Of a stretch of 64,000 bases of DNA, positions 25,524 through 34,030 are shown in pieces. Under the pieces are notes generated by a model. That model made no database searches. It was given only the letters and a program-made list of their open reading frames with translations, and was not told the DNA's origin. The number at the start of each line of letters is the position of its first letter. The first letter of the stretch is position 1. Both the position numbers and the translations under genes were made by a program. This DNA comes from Xanthobacteraceae bacterium (lineage in GTDB: Bacteria; Pseudomonadota; Alphaproteobacteria; Rhizobiales; Xanthobacteraceae): NCBI GenBank assembly GCA_019746355.1, contig JAIESC010000240.1, forward strand, positions 12,157 through 76,156, written 5' to 3'.

Positions 25524-26645
25524 ATGAGTGCCCAATCCAAAATCCCCATGGTCGATCTCCGCGCGCAGTACGAGGCGCATCGCGCGGAATTTGATGCGGC
25601 GCTGTCCGGCGTGCTCACCGCGTCGTCGTTCGTCGGCGGTCCGGACCTCAAGGCCTTCGAGGAGGAGTTCGCGAAGTTCTGTGGCGGCGGCGTCACGGTC
25701 GGCTGCGGCAACGGCACCGATGCGATCGAGCTCGCTCTGCAGGCGCTGCTCGGGCAGGGCGACGGGACCGGCGAGGTCGTCACGGTGTCCAACACCTTCA
25801 TCGCGACCGCCGAGGCGGTCACCTCGGCGGGCTACCGGCCGGTGTTCGTCGACGTGCTGCCGGGCACCCAGGTGATGGACCCGGACGCGCTCGCCGCGGC
25901 GATCGGGCCGAAGACGCGGGCGGTCCTGCCGGTGCATCTGTTCGGCCAGATGGCGCCGATGGACACCATCATGGCGCTCGCGCAGAAGCACGGCCTGAAG
26001 GTGGTCGAGGACGCGGCGCAGGCGCACGGCGCGTCATGGAAGGGCAAGGGGCCCGGCCAGTGGGGCGATGCTGCGACCTTCAGCTTCTTTCCCGGCAAGA
26101 ACCTCGGCGCCTGGGGTGACGGCGGCGCGGTGTTCTCGCGCGACGCCGCGGTCGCCAAGCGGCTTCGCATGCGCGCCAATCACGGCCGCACCGACAAGTA
26201 TCTGCACGAGTTCGAGGGCCGCAATTCGCGGCTCGACGGCCTGCATGCGGCGATCCTGCGGGTGAAGCTCCGTCACCTGCCGGAATGGAACAAGGCCCGG
26301 CGGCAGGTGGCGGCGTGGTACGACGAGCTCCTGGCCGGCAACTCGATCGTCTGCCCGACCACGCACCGCGACGCCGAGCACGTGTTCCACCTCTATGTGA
26401 TCGAGGTGGAGGATCGCGACCGCGTGCTGGAGGAGCTGCAGAAGCGCGGCATCGGCGCGGGCGTGCACTATCCGGTGCCGCTGCACGAGCAGCCCGCCTT
26501 CAAGGACCGCGGCCACCGGCCGGAGGATTTCCCGGTCACGTCGGCGACCGCGCGGCGCATCCTGTCGCTGCCGATGTTCCCGGAGATGACCCGCGCCCAG
26601 GTCGAGCGGGTCGCCACGAACGTCATCGAGCTGGTCCGGGCATGA
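25524..26645 (+). CDS. DegT/DnrJ/EryC1 PLP-dependent sugar aminotransferase (WbpE-like), first copy
   Basis: The protein has 373 residues. PLP lysine is Lys192 in FSFFPGKNLGAWGDGG, with NGTDAIELAL for phosphate binding and VVEDAAQAHGA containing the pyridine-nitrogen Asp. Family reaction: glutamate-dependent amination of a keto-NDP-sugar. With the oxidoreductase 15 bp upstream and the acetyltransferase overlapping downstream (ATGA), the product is probably a 3-amino sugar. It is also the only aminotransferase inside the long operon, so it might additionally serve the PseB branch as a PseC substitute. Confidence 0.9.
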   Translation: MSAQSKIPMVDLRAQYEAHRAEFDAALSGVLTASSFVGGPDLKAFEEEFAKFCGGGVTVGCGNGTDAIELALQALLGQGDGTGEVVTVSNTFIATAEAVTSAGYRPVFVDVLPGTQVMDPDALAAAIGPKTRAVLPVHLFGQMAPMDTIMALAQKHGLKVVEDAAQAHGASWKGKGPGQWGDAATFSFFPGKNLGAWGDGGAVFSRDAAVAKRLRMRANHGRTDKYLHEFEGRNSRLDGLHAAILRVKLRHLPEWNKARRQVAAWYDELLAGNSIVCPTTHRDAEHVFHLYVIEVEDRDRVLEELQKRGIGAGVHYPVPLHEQPAFKDRGHRPEDFPVTSATARRILSLPMFPEMTRAQVERVATNVIELVRA

Positions 26646-27250
26646 GCCGGGGCGCGAAAATCCATCCTTCGGCCGACGTGTCGCCGGACGCGAAGCTCGG
26701 CGACGGCGTCCGCGTCTGGCAGAACTGCGTGGTGATGGCGGGGGCCGAGATCGGCGACGGCAGCCAGCTTTCAGCGAATGTGTTCGTCGAGGGCAAGGTC
26801 CGCCTCGGCAGGAACGTGAAGGTCAAGAACAACGTCTCACTCTACGACGGCGTGGTGCTGCAGGACGACGTGTTCGTGGGCCCGAGCGCGGTGTTCACCA
26901 ACGTGCTGACGCCGCGCAGCCGCTGGCCGCGCAAGCATGACTTCCGCGACACCGTGGTGCAGCAGGGCGCGACCATCGGCGCCAATGCGGTCGTGGTCTG
27001 CGGCGTGACGATCGGCCCGTCGGCGCTGATCGGCGCGGGCTCGGTGGTCACGCGCGATGTCGCGGCGTTCACCGTCGTCACCGGCAATCCGGCGCGGCAG
27101 ACCAACTTCGTCTGCCTGTGCGGCGTGCTGCTCCCCGAGGCGCGGCTCGCCTCGGCCGGCGACGCGCTGAGCTGCACGGCCTGCGGCTCGTCCTATCGTC
27201 GCGGCGCGAAGGAGCTCGTGCCGCAGAAGCTCGCCGATCCTCCGGCTTGA
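26642..27250 (+). CDS. Hexapeptide N-acetyltransferase with C-terminal Cys pair (WbpD-like)
   Basis: The protein has 202 residues from ATG at 26642. Left-handed beta-helix repeats fill residues 5-150 (IHPSADVSPDAKLGDGV and following hexads, the FTNVLTPRSRWPRK insertion typical of WbpD/WlbB, then VTGNPARQ). The tail contains CLCG and CTACG, a two-pair Cys motif likely to bind zinc, seen in many members of this branch. Expected reaction: acetyl-CoA-dependent N-acetylation of a 3-amino-NDP-uronate made by the two upstream enzymes. Confidence 0.87.
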   Translation: MSRGAKIHPSADVSPDAKLGDGVRVWQNCVVMAGAEIGDGSQLSANVFVEGKVRLGRNVKVKNNVSLYDGVVLQDDVFVGPSAVFTNVLTPRSRWPRKHDFRDTVVQQGATIGANAVVVCGVTIGPSALIGAGSVVTRDVAAFTVVTGNPARQTNFVCLCGVLLPEARLASAGDALSCTACGSSYRRGAKELVPQKLADPPA

Positions 27251-27270
27251 CGAAAACCAGGCTCGACTGA

Positions 27271-28320
27271 ATGAACAATCTTCAAGACAAGAGCGGTGGC
27301 ATGACCGGTTTTTATTCGCCATTTCCCGATCTGAACGGGGCTTCCATCCTGGTGACCGGGGCGACCGGCTCGTTCGGCAAGGCCTTTGTCGGCCGCGTGC
27401 TGGAGAAATTCGAGCCGCGGCGCCTCGTCATCTTCTCGCGCGACGAGCTGAAGCAGTACGAGATGGCACAGGTCTTCTCGCACCCGAGCCTGCGCTATTT
27501 CATCGGCGACGTGCGCGACCAGTCGCGGCTCGACATGGCGTTTCACGGCATCGACACCGTGATCCACGCCGCGGCGCTGAAGCATGTGCCGATCGCCGAA
27601 TACAACCCGTTCGAATGCGTGCAGACCAACATCATCGGCACCGAGAATGTGGTGCGGGCGGCGCTCACCTGCGGCGTCCGGCGCGTCATCACGCTGTCGA
27701 CCGACAAGGCGGTCAGCCCGATCAATCTCTACGGCGCGACCAAGCTCGCGGCCGACAAGATCACCATTGCGGCGAACCACCTGAGCGGCGGCCGGCCGAC
27801 GCGGTTCTCGGTGGTGCGCTATGGCAACGTCTCGGCGTCGCGCGGCAGCGTGCTGCCGTTCTTCAAGCAGCTTGCGGCGAACGGCGCGAAAGAGCTGCCG
27901 ATCACCGATCCGCGCATGACGCGGTTCTGGATCACGCTGCCGGAAGCGGTCGATTTCGTGCTGTCGAGCCTGGTACTGATGGAGGGCGGCGAGATCTTCG
28001 TGCCGAAGATCCCGAGCCTGCGCGTGGTCGATCTCGCCAAGGCGGTGGCGCCGCAACTGCCGCACAAGACCGTCGGCATCCGGCCCGGCGAGAAGCTGCA
28101 CGAGGCGATGGTGACCGTCGACGATGCGCCGCACACGTTCGATCTCGGCGACCGCTATGTCATCGAGCCGAGCTTTGCCACGGCCGAGCGCAAGAGCTTC
28201 CGCGATCGCGGCGGCAAGGCGGTGCCCGAGGGCTTCAGCTACACCAGCGAGCGCAACGACAGCTGGCTCGGCGCGGCCGAGCTCACCGCGCTCGCCAGTA
28301 GCACCGTCATCACCGCCTGA
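27271..28320 (+). CDS. pseB: UDP-N-acetylglucosamine 4,6-dehydratase (inverting; PseB/FlaA1-like)
   Basis: The protein has 349 residues. The extended-SDR cofactor loop GATGSFGKAF, a VIHAAALKHVP block, STDKAVSPINLYGATKL (the conserved Tyr-x3-Lys region) and FSVVRYGNVSASRGSV are all diagnostic of soluble PseB-type dehydratases, which make the 4-keto-6-deoxy-altro sugar that starts pseudaminic acid synthesis. A PseG-like hydrolase follows 1.6 kb downstream in the same operon. No clear PseC or PseH partner is adjacent, so the intermediate may be used in a modified route. Confidence 0.9.
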   Translation: MNNLQDKSGGMTGFYSPFPDLNGASILVTGATGSFGKAFVGRVLEKFEPRRLVIFSRDELKQYEMAQVFSHPSLRYFIGDVRDQSRLDMAFHGIDTVIHAAALKHVPIAEYNPFECVQTNIIGTENVVRAALTCGVRRVITLSTDKAVSPINLYGATKLAADKITIAANHLSGGRPTRFSVVRYGNVSASRGSVLPFFKQLAANGAKELPITDPRMTRFWITLPEAVDFVLSSLVLMEGGEIFVPKIPSLRVVDLAKAVAPQLPHKTVGIRPGEKLHEAMVTVDDAPHTFDLGDRYVIEPSFATAERKSFRDRGGKAVPEGFSYTSERNDSWLGAAELTALASSTVITA

Positions 28321-28333
28321 CGCCGACGGCCGC

Positions 28334-29251
28334 GTGGCAACACCCGCAAAATTGCTGCTGACCGGCGCGTCGGGTTTTCTCGGCGCGACGCTGCTGCCGC
28401 GTCTCGCGGCGGACTTCGCGGTAGCGCCGCTGTCGCGCCGAGGCGGGGCGGGCTTTGTTGCGGCCGATCTGACAGAGGCTGCGGCGGTGACGCGCGCGCT
28501 GCGCGAGGCGCGGCCGGAGATCGTCGTTCACGCCGCGGCCTGGACCTCGGTCGACGGCTGCGAGCGCGACCAGCCGCAGGCCTATGCGCAGAACGTCATG
28601 GCGACGTTGAACCTGGTCGAAGCCTGCGCCGCGCTCACGCCCGCACCGATGATCGTCTACGTCTCGACCGACCAGTTCTATGACGGCGCCGGGCCGCACG
28701 CCGAGGACGGCCCGGTCACCCCGCGCAACGTCTACGCGCTGACCAAGCTCTGGGCCGAAGGCATCGTGCTGCGCGCGGCGGGCGCGCTGGTGTTGCGCAG
28801 CAACTTCTTCGGTATCGGACGCAAGCCCGGCGAGGGGCTGGCCGGCTGGCTGCTGGAGAGCCTTGCCGCAGGGAAGCCCGTGACGGTGTTCGACGACGTG
28901 CTGTTCAACCCGCTTTATCTCGAGGACTACGCCGATCTGCTGATCGAGCTGATCCGCGCCCGCGCGCATGGCGTGGTCAACCTCGGCGCGGACGGCGAGG
29001 GGCCGAGCAAGGCGGCCTTTGCCTATGCGCTGGCGGAGCGGTTCGGTATATCGGCCGCGAGCGCGAGCCGCGGCTCCGTCGAGAACCTCAAGCTCGCGGC
29101 GGTCCGTCCGAAGGACATGCGGATGGATGTCGCGCGGCTGCGAGCCCTGCTGCCCGGACGGACAATCCCGACGGTGGCCTCAGGGATCGATCGCATGAAG
29201 CGCGATGCAGACCGCGCAGGCGGCAGCGGGCGCAAGGAGAACCGGGCATGA
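28334..29251 (+). CDS. RmlD-like NDP-sugar reductase (extended SDR)
   Basis: The protein has 305 residues from GTG at 28334. It begins LLLTGASGFLGATLLPRL, then VHAAAWTSVDGCE, YVSTDQFYDG (the family's DxxF/Y block) and NVYALTKLWAE with the catalytic Tyr/Lys. It resembles dTDP-4-dehydrorhamnose reductases, which reduce a 4-keto group of an NDP-6-deoxysugar. Following a 4,6-dehydratase, it may reduce part of the keto sugar to a deoxy-talose or fucose-like sugar. Its stop overlaps the next ATG by 4 bp. Confidence 0.8.
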   Translation: MATPAKLLLTGASGFLGATLLPRLAADFAVAPLSRRGGAGFVAADLTEAAAVTRALREARPEIVVHAAAWTSVDGCERDQPQAYAQNVMATLNLVEACAALTPAPMIVYVSTDQFYDGAGPHAEDGPVTPRNVYALTKLWAEGIVLRAAGALVLRSNFFGIGRKPGEGLAGWLLESLAAGKPVTVFDDVLFNPLYLEDYADLLIELIRARAHGVVNLGADGEGPSKAAFAYALAERFGISAASASRGSVENLKLAAVRPKDMRMDVARLRALLPGRTIPTVASGIDRMKRDADRAGGSGRKENRA

Positions 29252-29952
29252 GCTTCTCTTCCTCCGAGCGGCTCCTGGTGATAGCCGCGCATCCTGACGA
29301 CGAGACGCTCGGCTGCGGCGGCACCATCGCCCGGTTCCGGCAGGCCGGCGCCGCGGTGCGCGTGGTCTGTCTCGCGGAAGGCACCTCGGTGCGGTTTCCG
29401 CGCGCGGAGATCGAAGGCGCGAAAGCGAGGGCGGCGCTTGCCGAACGCGAGGGCAACGCGAAGAAGGCGGTGGCCCTGCTCGGCGTTGTGGATGGCGAAT
29501 TGTTCCTCGACTGGCGGGTGTGCTGCGAGCTCGACACCATGCCGCAGGTCGAGCTGGTCAGGGCTATCGAACGTCATGTGCGCGAGTTCCGCCCGACCCG
29601 GCTCTATACCCACGCGGCCTCCGACACCAATGTGGATCACCGTGCAGTCCATTGGGCGGCGCTGACCGCGGCGCGGCCGCTGTGGCCCGGCCTGAAGCAG
29701 ATCGCGGCGTTCGAGGTTCCCTCCAGCACCGACTGGAATCCATCGGCGCCGTTTGCCCCGACGCTGTTCGTCGATATCAGCGAGACCATCAAGACTAAGC
29801 TTGCGGCTGCTGCCGCCTATGGCAGCGAGATGCCGGCGCCGCCGCATTCGCGCTCGATCGAGAGCCTCGAAGCGCTGGCGCGGATGCGCGGCAGCCAGGC
29901 CGGCGTGATGTACGCCGAGGGCTTCCAGCTGCTCCGCGGGCTGGAGGGCTGA
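29248..29952 (+). CDS. PIG-L/LmbE family de-N-acetylase
   Basis: The protein has 234 residues. The zinc site AAHPDDETLGCGG is at residues 12-24, and a second conserved His lies in NVDHRAVH. Family reaction: hydrolysis of an N-acetyl group from a sugar. In this operon it could free an amine for a different N-acyl group, which would connect it with the carrier-protein acyl module at 5404-10187; this is inference. It lies between RmlD-like and PseG-like genes. Confidence 0.87.
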   Translation: MSFSSSERLLVIAAHPDDETLGCGGTIARFRQAGAAVRVVCLAEGTSVRFPRAEIEGAKARAALAEREGNAKKAVALLGVVDGELFLDWRVCCELDTMPQVELVRAIERHVREFRPTRLYTHAASDTNVDHRAVHWAALTAARPLWPGLKQIAAFEVPSSTDWNPSAPFAPTLFVDISETIKTKLAAAAAYGSEMPAPPHSRSIESLEALARMRGSQAGVMYAEGFQLLRGLEG

Positions 29953-29955
29953 TCG

Positions 29956-30975
29956 TTGGCGGTACTGTTCCGCTGCGATGCCGGGCGCGAAGACGGCCTT
30001 GGTCACGTGATGCGCTGCCTGACGCTGGCCGACGCGATGCGGGCGCGTGGCGAAATCGTGAGCTTCTGCACCCGGGTCGGGTCGCAGATGGCGGGTGCCG
30101 CGCGGGTCAAGGCGCGGGGCTTCGCCTGCCTCGACACCGATGAGCCTTGCGGCAGTCCGGCGGACATCGCGGAGCTCGGCGGGCTCGCGCGCGACATCCT
30201 GGTGGTGGACAGCCGTCGCTCGACGCCGCGCTCGGTCAATGCGCTGGCGAAGCAGGGCTTTACGGTCGTCATCGACGACGACGGCATGGTGGGGCTCGAG
30301 GCCGACGTGGTGATCAACACGGCGCTCGACGGTGCGGCGAGCCGCTATCCCGGACGCGACGGCCGTCCAGACCTGTTCGGGCCGCGCTTCAACCTGATCG
30401 ATCCGGCGCTGTTTGCGGCGCGGCCGCTTGCGCCGGAGGCGCGAAGCCTGCTCGTGACGTTCGGCGGGGAAGACCCGTTTAATCACACGCGATGGGTGCT
30501 CGACAGTTTCGCCGCGATGTTCGCCGGCCTTCGGGTGACGGTCGTGATCGGTCCGGCGCATCCCGATGCTGCCTCGGCGCGAGCCGCCGCGGCGCGGATC
30601 GGCGCGACGGTGCTCGACGCGCCGCCGAACCTGACGGAGCACATTCTTGGCTCCGACCTTGCGATCACCGCCGGCGGCATGACCTGCTACGAACTCGCCG
30701 CGGCTGGCGTTCCGATGCTGGCGCTCGGCATCGAGCCGCATCAGGAGCCGCTCATCGCGTCGTTTGCGTCGCGCGGTGCCTGCGTGTCGCTCGGCATGGG
30801 CTTCGACATCGATCCGGCACGGGCCGGCGACGCGTTGCGCCGCCTGCTCCGCGACAGCGCCGCGCGAAGCACGATGCGCGCCGCGCAGCAGTCGCTGTTC
30901 CCGGGACCGGGCGCGCCGCTGATCGCGGAGCGCATCAAGATGGCCTGGGCCGGCCGCTACGAGACGGCGCGCTAG
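29956..30975 (+). CDS. pseG: UDP-2,4-diacetamido-2,4,6-trideoxy-altropyranose hydrolase (PseG-like)
   Basis: The protein has 339 residues from TTG at 29956, 3 bp after the deacetylase stop. FRCDAGREDGLGHVMRCLTLA at the N-terminus contains the PseG catalytic His region, and the GT-B-like C-domain has ITAGGMTCYELAAAGVP. Family reaction: release of UDP from the diacetamido-altrose to feed pseudaminate synthase. It is the last gene before the 617-bp gene-free stretch; its partners, a cytidylyltransferase and a second NeuB-like synthase, follow it. Confidence 0.88.
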   Translation: MAVLFRCDAGREDGLGHVMRCLTLADAMRARGEIVSFCTRVGSQMAGAARVKARGFACLDTDEPCGSPADIAELGGLARDILVVDSRRSTPRSVNALAKQGFTVVIDDDGMVGLEADVVINTALDGAASRYPGRDGRPDLFGPRFNLIDPALFAARPLAPEARSLLVTFGGEDPFNHTRWVLDSFAAMFAGLRVTVVIGPAHPDAASARAAAARIGATVLDAPPNLTEHILGSDLAITAGGMTCYELAAAGVPMLALGIEPHQEPLIASFASRGACVSLGMGFDIDPARAGDALRRLLRDSAARSTMRAAQQSLFPGPGAPLIAERIKMAWAGRYETAR

Positions 30976-31135
30976 ACTAGCGTCGTGGGTCGCGTCTCCG
31001 CAACCTGTGGTTGAAATTTGGGATTGCGTCATTCCCGGGCTAGTGAACAATCACCTCTGCTCATTCGAGGGCGTCAACCGGTGATGCGTTTGGTGGAGCG
31101 GGGGGGAGGCGCCCGCGGGTTCGGTCTCATCAACC

Positions 31136-31253
31136 GGACACTCGGGGCGCCTCGGACCCCACTGCTGGGCAATGATAAGACCCATGTGCAGGGAGCCTGC
31201 TGTACTTCCGGTCGCCGGTTGTGACCGGAAAGCAAGCGTGGCCCGAGGTGTCT
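31136..31253 (+). ncRNA. Putative structured RNA closed by a long-range stem
   Basis: GGACACTCGGG (from about 31136) pairs with CCCGAG-G-TGTCT (to about 31253) with one bulge and one G-T pair, enclosing about 95 nt. Inside is a perfect 8-bp hairpin, TTCCGGTC/GACCGGAA at 31206-31230 with a 9-nt loop. An alternative pairing of CCTCGGAC with GTCTGAGG competes with the outer stem. No known RNA family was recognised, and the strand is assumed from the surrounding operon. Confidence 0.4.
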
Positions 31254-31286
31254 GAGGCCAGGCCTCGCGAAAATCGCCGTGGTGAA

Positions 31287-31300
31287 GCGCCGTGAGGCGC
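31287..31300 (+). ncRNA. Hairpin with GNRA-type tetraloop
   Basis: GCGCC-GTGA-GGCGC is a perfect 5-bp stem capped by GTGA, a GNRA loop when transcribed from the plus strand. The loop class supports a plus-strand RNA structure. Confidence 0.4.
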
Positions 31301-31315
31301 GCCGGCCCGCGTCAA

Positions 31316-31350
31316 GGGCCGGTGGTCCCTTCCGCTGAAGGGACCGGCCC
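31316..31350 (+). ncRNA. Strong GC-rich hairpin
   Basis: GGGCCG and GTCCCTTC pair with GAAGGGAC and CGGCCC, giving 14 pairs with a 3-nt bulge and a CGCT loop. No T-run follows, so it is not an intrinsic terminator; further hairpins follow at 31370-31389 (GGTGCGG/CCGCACC) and 31433-31468 (CGTTGC/GCAACG). Confidence 0.45.
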
Positions 31351-31592
31351 TACCGCAAGGCGGGCCACGGGTGCGGCGGCTTCCGCACCAGCGCTTCACT
31401 TCCCCTCGCCGGGAGGTGGCAACAAGAAGAAACGTTGCAAAGGTCGGGCGCCCCGCGCCGCGGCAACGAGAAACCGCATCCACGCCGGTTCACACGATCA
31501 GGGGACGACATGGTGGTTTGCAGCCGACAGAACTTTTCCGATCGGACCGGCCGGGGGCCACGCCCTGAGGCTCGAACGTTTCGCTGACGAGT

Positions 31593-33236
31593 ATGACCAA
31601 GGTCCGTTACGTCCTGCAGGCGCGGCTTGCCTCGGCGCGGTTGCCGGGCAAGGCGCTGCTGCCGCTCGGCGGCCATCCGGCGGTGGTGCTGGCGGCGCTG
31701 CGCGCTGCGCGCGACGGCGTGCCGGTGGTCGTCGCGACGTCGGTTGAACCGGGCGACGATCTTGTGGCCGAAGCCGTGACGCGCGCCGGGTTGAGGGTCG
31801 TGCGCGGCCCGCTCGATGACGTGCTGAAGCGGTTCATCATGGCGACGGCGGACATGGACGATGGCGACATCGCGGTGCGATTGACCGCAGACAACGTCGT
31901 GCCGGACGCAGCGTTCATCGGCCGGGTGGTGGCGAAGCTTGCGGCTTCGAACCACGATTATGTCGGCACCGCCTCGCCGCAAAATGGCTTGCCCTATGGG
32001 CTTTCGGCCGAAGCGTTTCGCGTCCGCGAGCTACGGCAGGCCGATCGCGAGGCCGTGACGGCTCACGATCGCGGCGACGTCACGCCCTGGATCACCCGCA
32101 ACAGCCAGGCTGCGATCTATGCCGAGACAAGCCGCTTCGGCGCTCACATCCGCTGCACCATCGACACGCTCGACGACTACGAGGCCGTGGCGGGTGCAGT
32201 CTCGGCGGTGCGCGATCCGGTCGGCTGCGACAGCGCCGAGATCCTCGAACGCCTCGCCGAAGCGGCAGGCGCGCCCAGGTTCCGCATTCCATTCCGCATG
32301 GACGGCGAGCAGGCCATCGGCCGGTTGGTGCTCGGCACCGTGCAACTCGGCCTCGACTACGGGCGCGTCAATCCGCACGGCCGGCCGCGACGTGCGGAGG
32401 CGCGCGAGATCATCCGCACCGCGGTCGCGCACGGCGTCACCGACATCGACACGGCGCGCTGCTACGGCGAGGCCGAAGAGACCATCGGCGAGGCGCTGTC
32501 CGGCGGCTGGCGCAGTCGCGTGCGGCTCCTGACCAAGGTCGACCCGCCGGCGCAAACCGCGGAACTCGACACCGCCGGAATGGTGGCTTTGGCTGATGCG
32601 CAGGTGTTCGCCTCGCTGCACGCGCTGCAGACCGACCGGCTCGACGTCGTGATGCTGCGCGACGGTTGGCCGTTTCGGCAAGCCAACGCGTTCTGGGACC
32701 GGATGGTGGCGCTTCGCAACGTAGGCTTGATCGGCACGCTGGGCCTGTCGGCGCAATCGCCGGAGGAGGCGCTGCTGGCGCTCCGCAATCCCGCGATCGG
32801 CCATATCCAGATGCCCTACAACATCCTCGATCATCGCTGGGACGCGGCGGGCGTTCCGCAAGCTGCCCGGCAGCGTCCTGATTGCGTCATCCACGCGCGC
32901 AGCATCTATCTGCAGGGATTGCTCGCCGCCGGAGGACCGGACGATTGGCCGCGCACCGACGGCGTGCAGCCGGCCGAGATCATCGACCGCCTCGACACCG
33001 CGGCGCGTGAGACCGGCCTGGCCGACCGCGCGGCGCTCTGCCTCGCCTATGCCCGAAGCTGCGACTGGATCGGCGGCATCGCCATCGGCGTGGACAATGC
33101 GGCACAGCTTGCGGCCAATCTGGTGCGCTTCAACGAGCCGGCGCTCGATCCCGCACAGGCGGCGCGGATCGCGGCGAGCTTGCCGCGCGTTCCAGACGCT
33201 TTTCTCGATCCATCGACCTGGACCAGCAACCGATGA
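31593..33236 (+). CDS. Fusion of SpsF/PseF-type cytidylyltransferase and aldo/keto reductase
   Basis: The protein has 547 residues in two domains. Residues 1-235 are a cytidylyltransferase of the SpsF/PseF type (YVLQARLASARLPGKALL, VRLTADNVVPD). Residues about 240-540 are an aldo/keto reductase barrel (LVLGTVQLGLDYG, TDIDTARCYGEAEE with Asp and Tyr of the tetrad, LLTKVD with the Lys). The expected His after the sheet (usually LxHxP) reads VVMLRDGWP, so the catalytic His appears replaced by Arg. Position between PseG and the second NeuB suggests CMP activation of the second nonulosonic acid, with the reductase acting on a related intermediate or being partly inactive. Confidence 0.8.
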   Translation: MTKVRYVLQARLASARLPGKALLPLGGHPAVVLAALRAARDGVPVVVATSVEPGDDLVAEAVTRAGLRVVRGPLDDVLKRFIMATADMDDGDIAVRLTADNVVPDAAFIGRVVAKLAASNHDYVGTASPQNGLPYGLSAEAFRVRELRQADREAVTAHDRGDVTPWITRNSQAAIYAETSRFGAHIRCTIDTLDDYEAVAGAVSAVRDPVGCDSAEILERLAEAAGAPRFRIPFRMDGEQAIGRLVLGTVQLGLDYGRVNPHGRPRRAEAREIIRTAVAHGVTDIDTARCYGEAEETIGEALSGGWRSRVRLLTKVDPPAQTAELDTAGMVALADAQVFASLHALQTDRLDVVMLRDGWPFRQANAFWDRMVALRNVGLIGTLGLSAQSPEEALLALRNPAIGHIQMPYNILDHRWDAAGVPQAARQRPDCVIHARSIYLQGLLAAGGPDDWPRTDGVQPAEIIDRLDTAARETGLADRAALCLAYARSCDWIGGIAIGVDNAAQLAANLVRFNEPALDPAQAARIAASLPRVPDAFLDPSTWTSNR

Positions 33237-34030
33237 CGACCGATCGCATGTTCAGCCTCGAAGGCCGCGTCGCGCTGGTGACAGGCGGCGCGGGCCATAT
33301 CGGCCGGGCGATTTGCCTTCGGCTTGCGGCGGCAGGCGCGGCCGTGCTAGTGAACGGCCGCACGGTCGACACCGTGGAGCGCGCCATCAGGGCGATCCGC
33401 GACGTCGGCGGCACCACGGAAGCCGCGATCTTCGATGTCACCGACGAGGCCGCCGTGAACGGCTATTTCGGCGCGCTGAAAGATCGACGGCCGAAGCTCA
33501 ACGTTCTGGTCAACAACGCCAACCTGGGGTTTGACGGCGATATCCTGGCGACCGCGCCCGGCGATATCGGCCGCGCCGCCGACATGGCGGTCGGCTCCGC
33601 GACACGCTGCCTGACCGCGGCGATGCCGCTGCTGCTCAACGCGGTCAAGGCGGACGGCCAGGCCTCCGTGATCAACATCGGCTCGATGTACGGCCATGTC
33701 AGCCCGGACCATCGCATTTATGGTGCGCCGGAAGACGTTTCATCGGCGGCCTACGGCGTGGCGAAGGCGGCGCTCTCGCAGTTCAGCCGCTATGCCGCGG
33801 TGCGCTTCGGCGCCCAAGGCATTCGCGTGAACACGGTGAGCGCCGGGCCGATCCCACCGGCGGCCGCATTGCCGGCGAAGTTCAAGGCCACGCTCGAAGG
33901 CAAGGTGCCGTTGGGCCGGATCGGCGTGCCGGACGAGGTCGCGGGGCCGGTGGTGTTTCTCGCAAGCGACGCGGCAAGTTACGTGAATGGCGCCGACCTC
34001 CTGGTCGACGGAGGGTGGACGGCATGGTGA
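33233..34030 (+). CDS. Short-chain dehydrogenase/reductase (PtmA/FabG-like)
   Basis: The protein has 265 residues. Cofactor loop TGGAGHIGRAI, NNANLGF in place of the usual NNAG, catalytic Ser region VINIGSMYGH, Tyr-x3-Lys as YGVAK and a C-terminal GADLLVDGG. SDRs of this kind accompany nonulosonic acid clusters (for example ptmA) but their exact step is unclear. It overlaps both neighbours by a few bases, between the cytidylyltransferase fusion and the second synthase. Confidence 0.85.
   Translation: MTTDRMFSLEGRVALVTGGAGHIGRAICLRLAAAGAAVLVNGRTVDTVERAIRAIRDVGGTTEAAIFDVTDEAAVNGYFGALKDRRPKLNVLVNNANLGFDGDILATAPGDIGRAADMAVGSATRCLTAAMPLLLNAVKADGQASVINIGSMYGHVSPDHRIYGAPEDVSSAAYGVAKAALSQFSRYAAVRFGAQGIRVNTVSAGPIPPAAALPAKFKATLEGKVPLGRIGVPDEVAGPVVFLASDAASYVNGADLLVDGGWTAW

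Larger units (their letters stand above)
30976..31592. other. Gene-free stretch of 617 bp inside the long operon
   Basis: It separates PseG from the cytidylyltransferase-AKR gene. Open frames here on both strands show no codon bias or known family. Instead the stretch is full of strong inverted repeats, listed separately. It could be a dispersed intergenic element inserted in the operon, a structured RNA, or the leader of the downstream half. Confidence 0.6.

Noticed and set aside
23751..26027. 758-codon minus-strand open frame across glycosyltransferase, oxidoreductase and aminotransferase genes
   Set aside because: It crosses several real genes and has no start signal or domain.
28417..28426. 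Second GCGGTAGC, the ops-like 8-mer
   Set aside because: Located inside the RmlD-like gene; shows that the 8-mer occurs by chance in this GC-rich sequence.
29023..31050. 675-codon minus-strand open frame
   Set aside because: Antisense to RmlD-like, PIG-L and PseG genes, each with clear motifs on the plus strand.
31130..31483. Open frames on both strands of the gene-free stretch inside the operon
   Set aside because: Composition is dominated by hairpin sequence, there is no ribosome-binding site, and no protein family fits.
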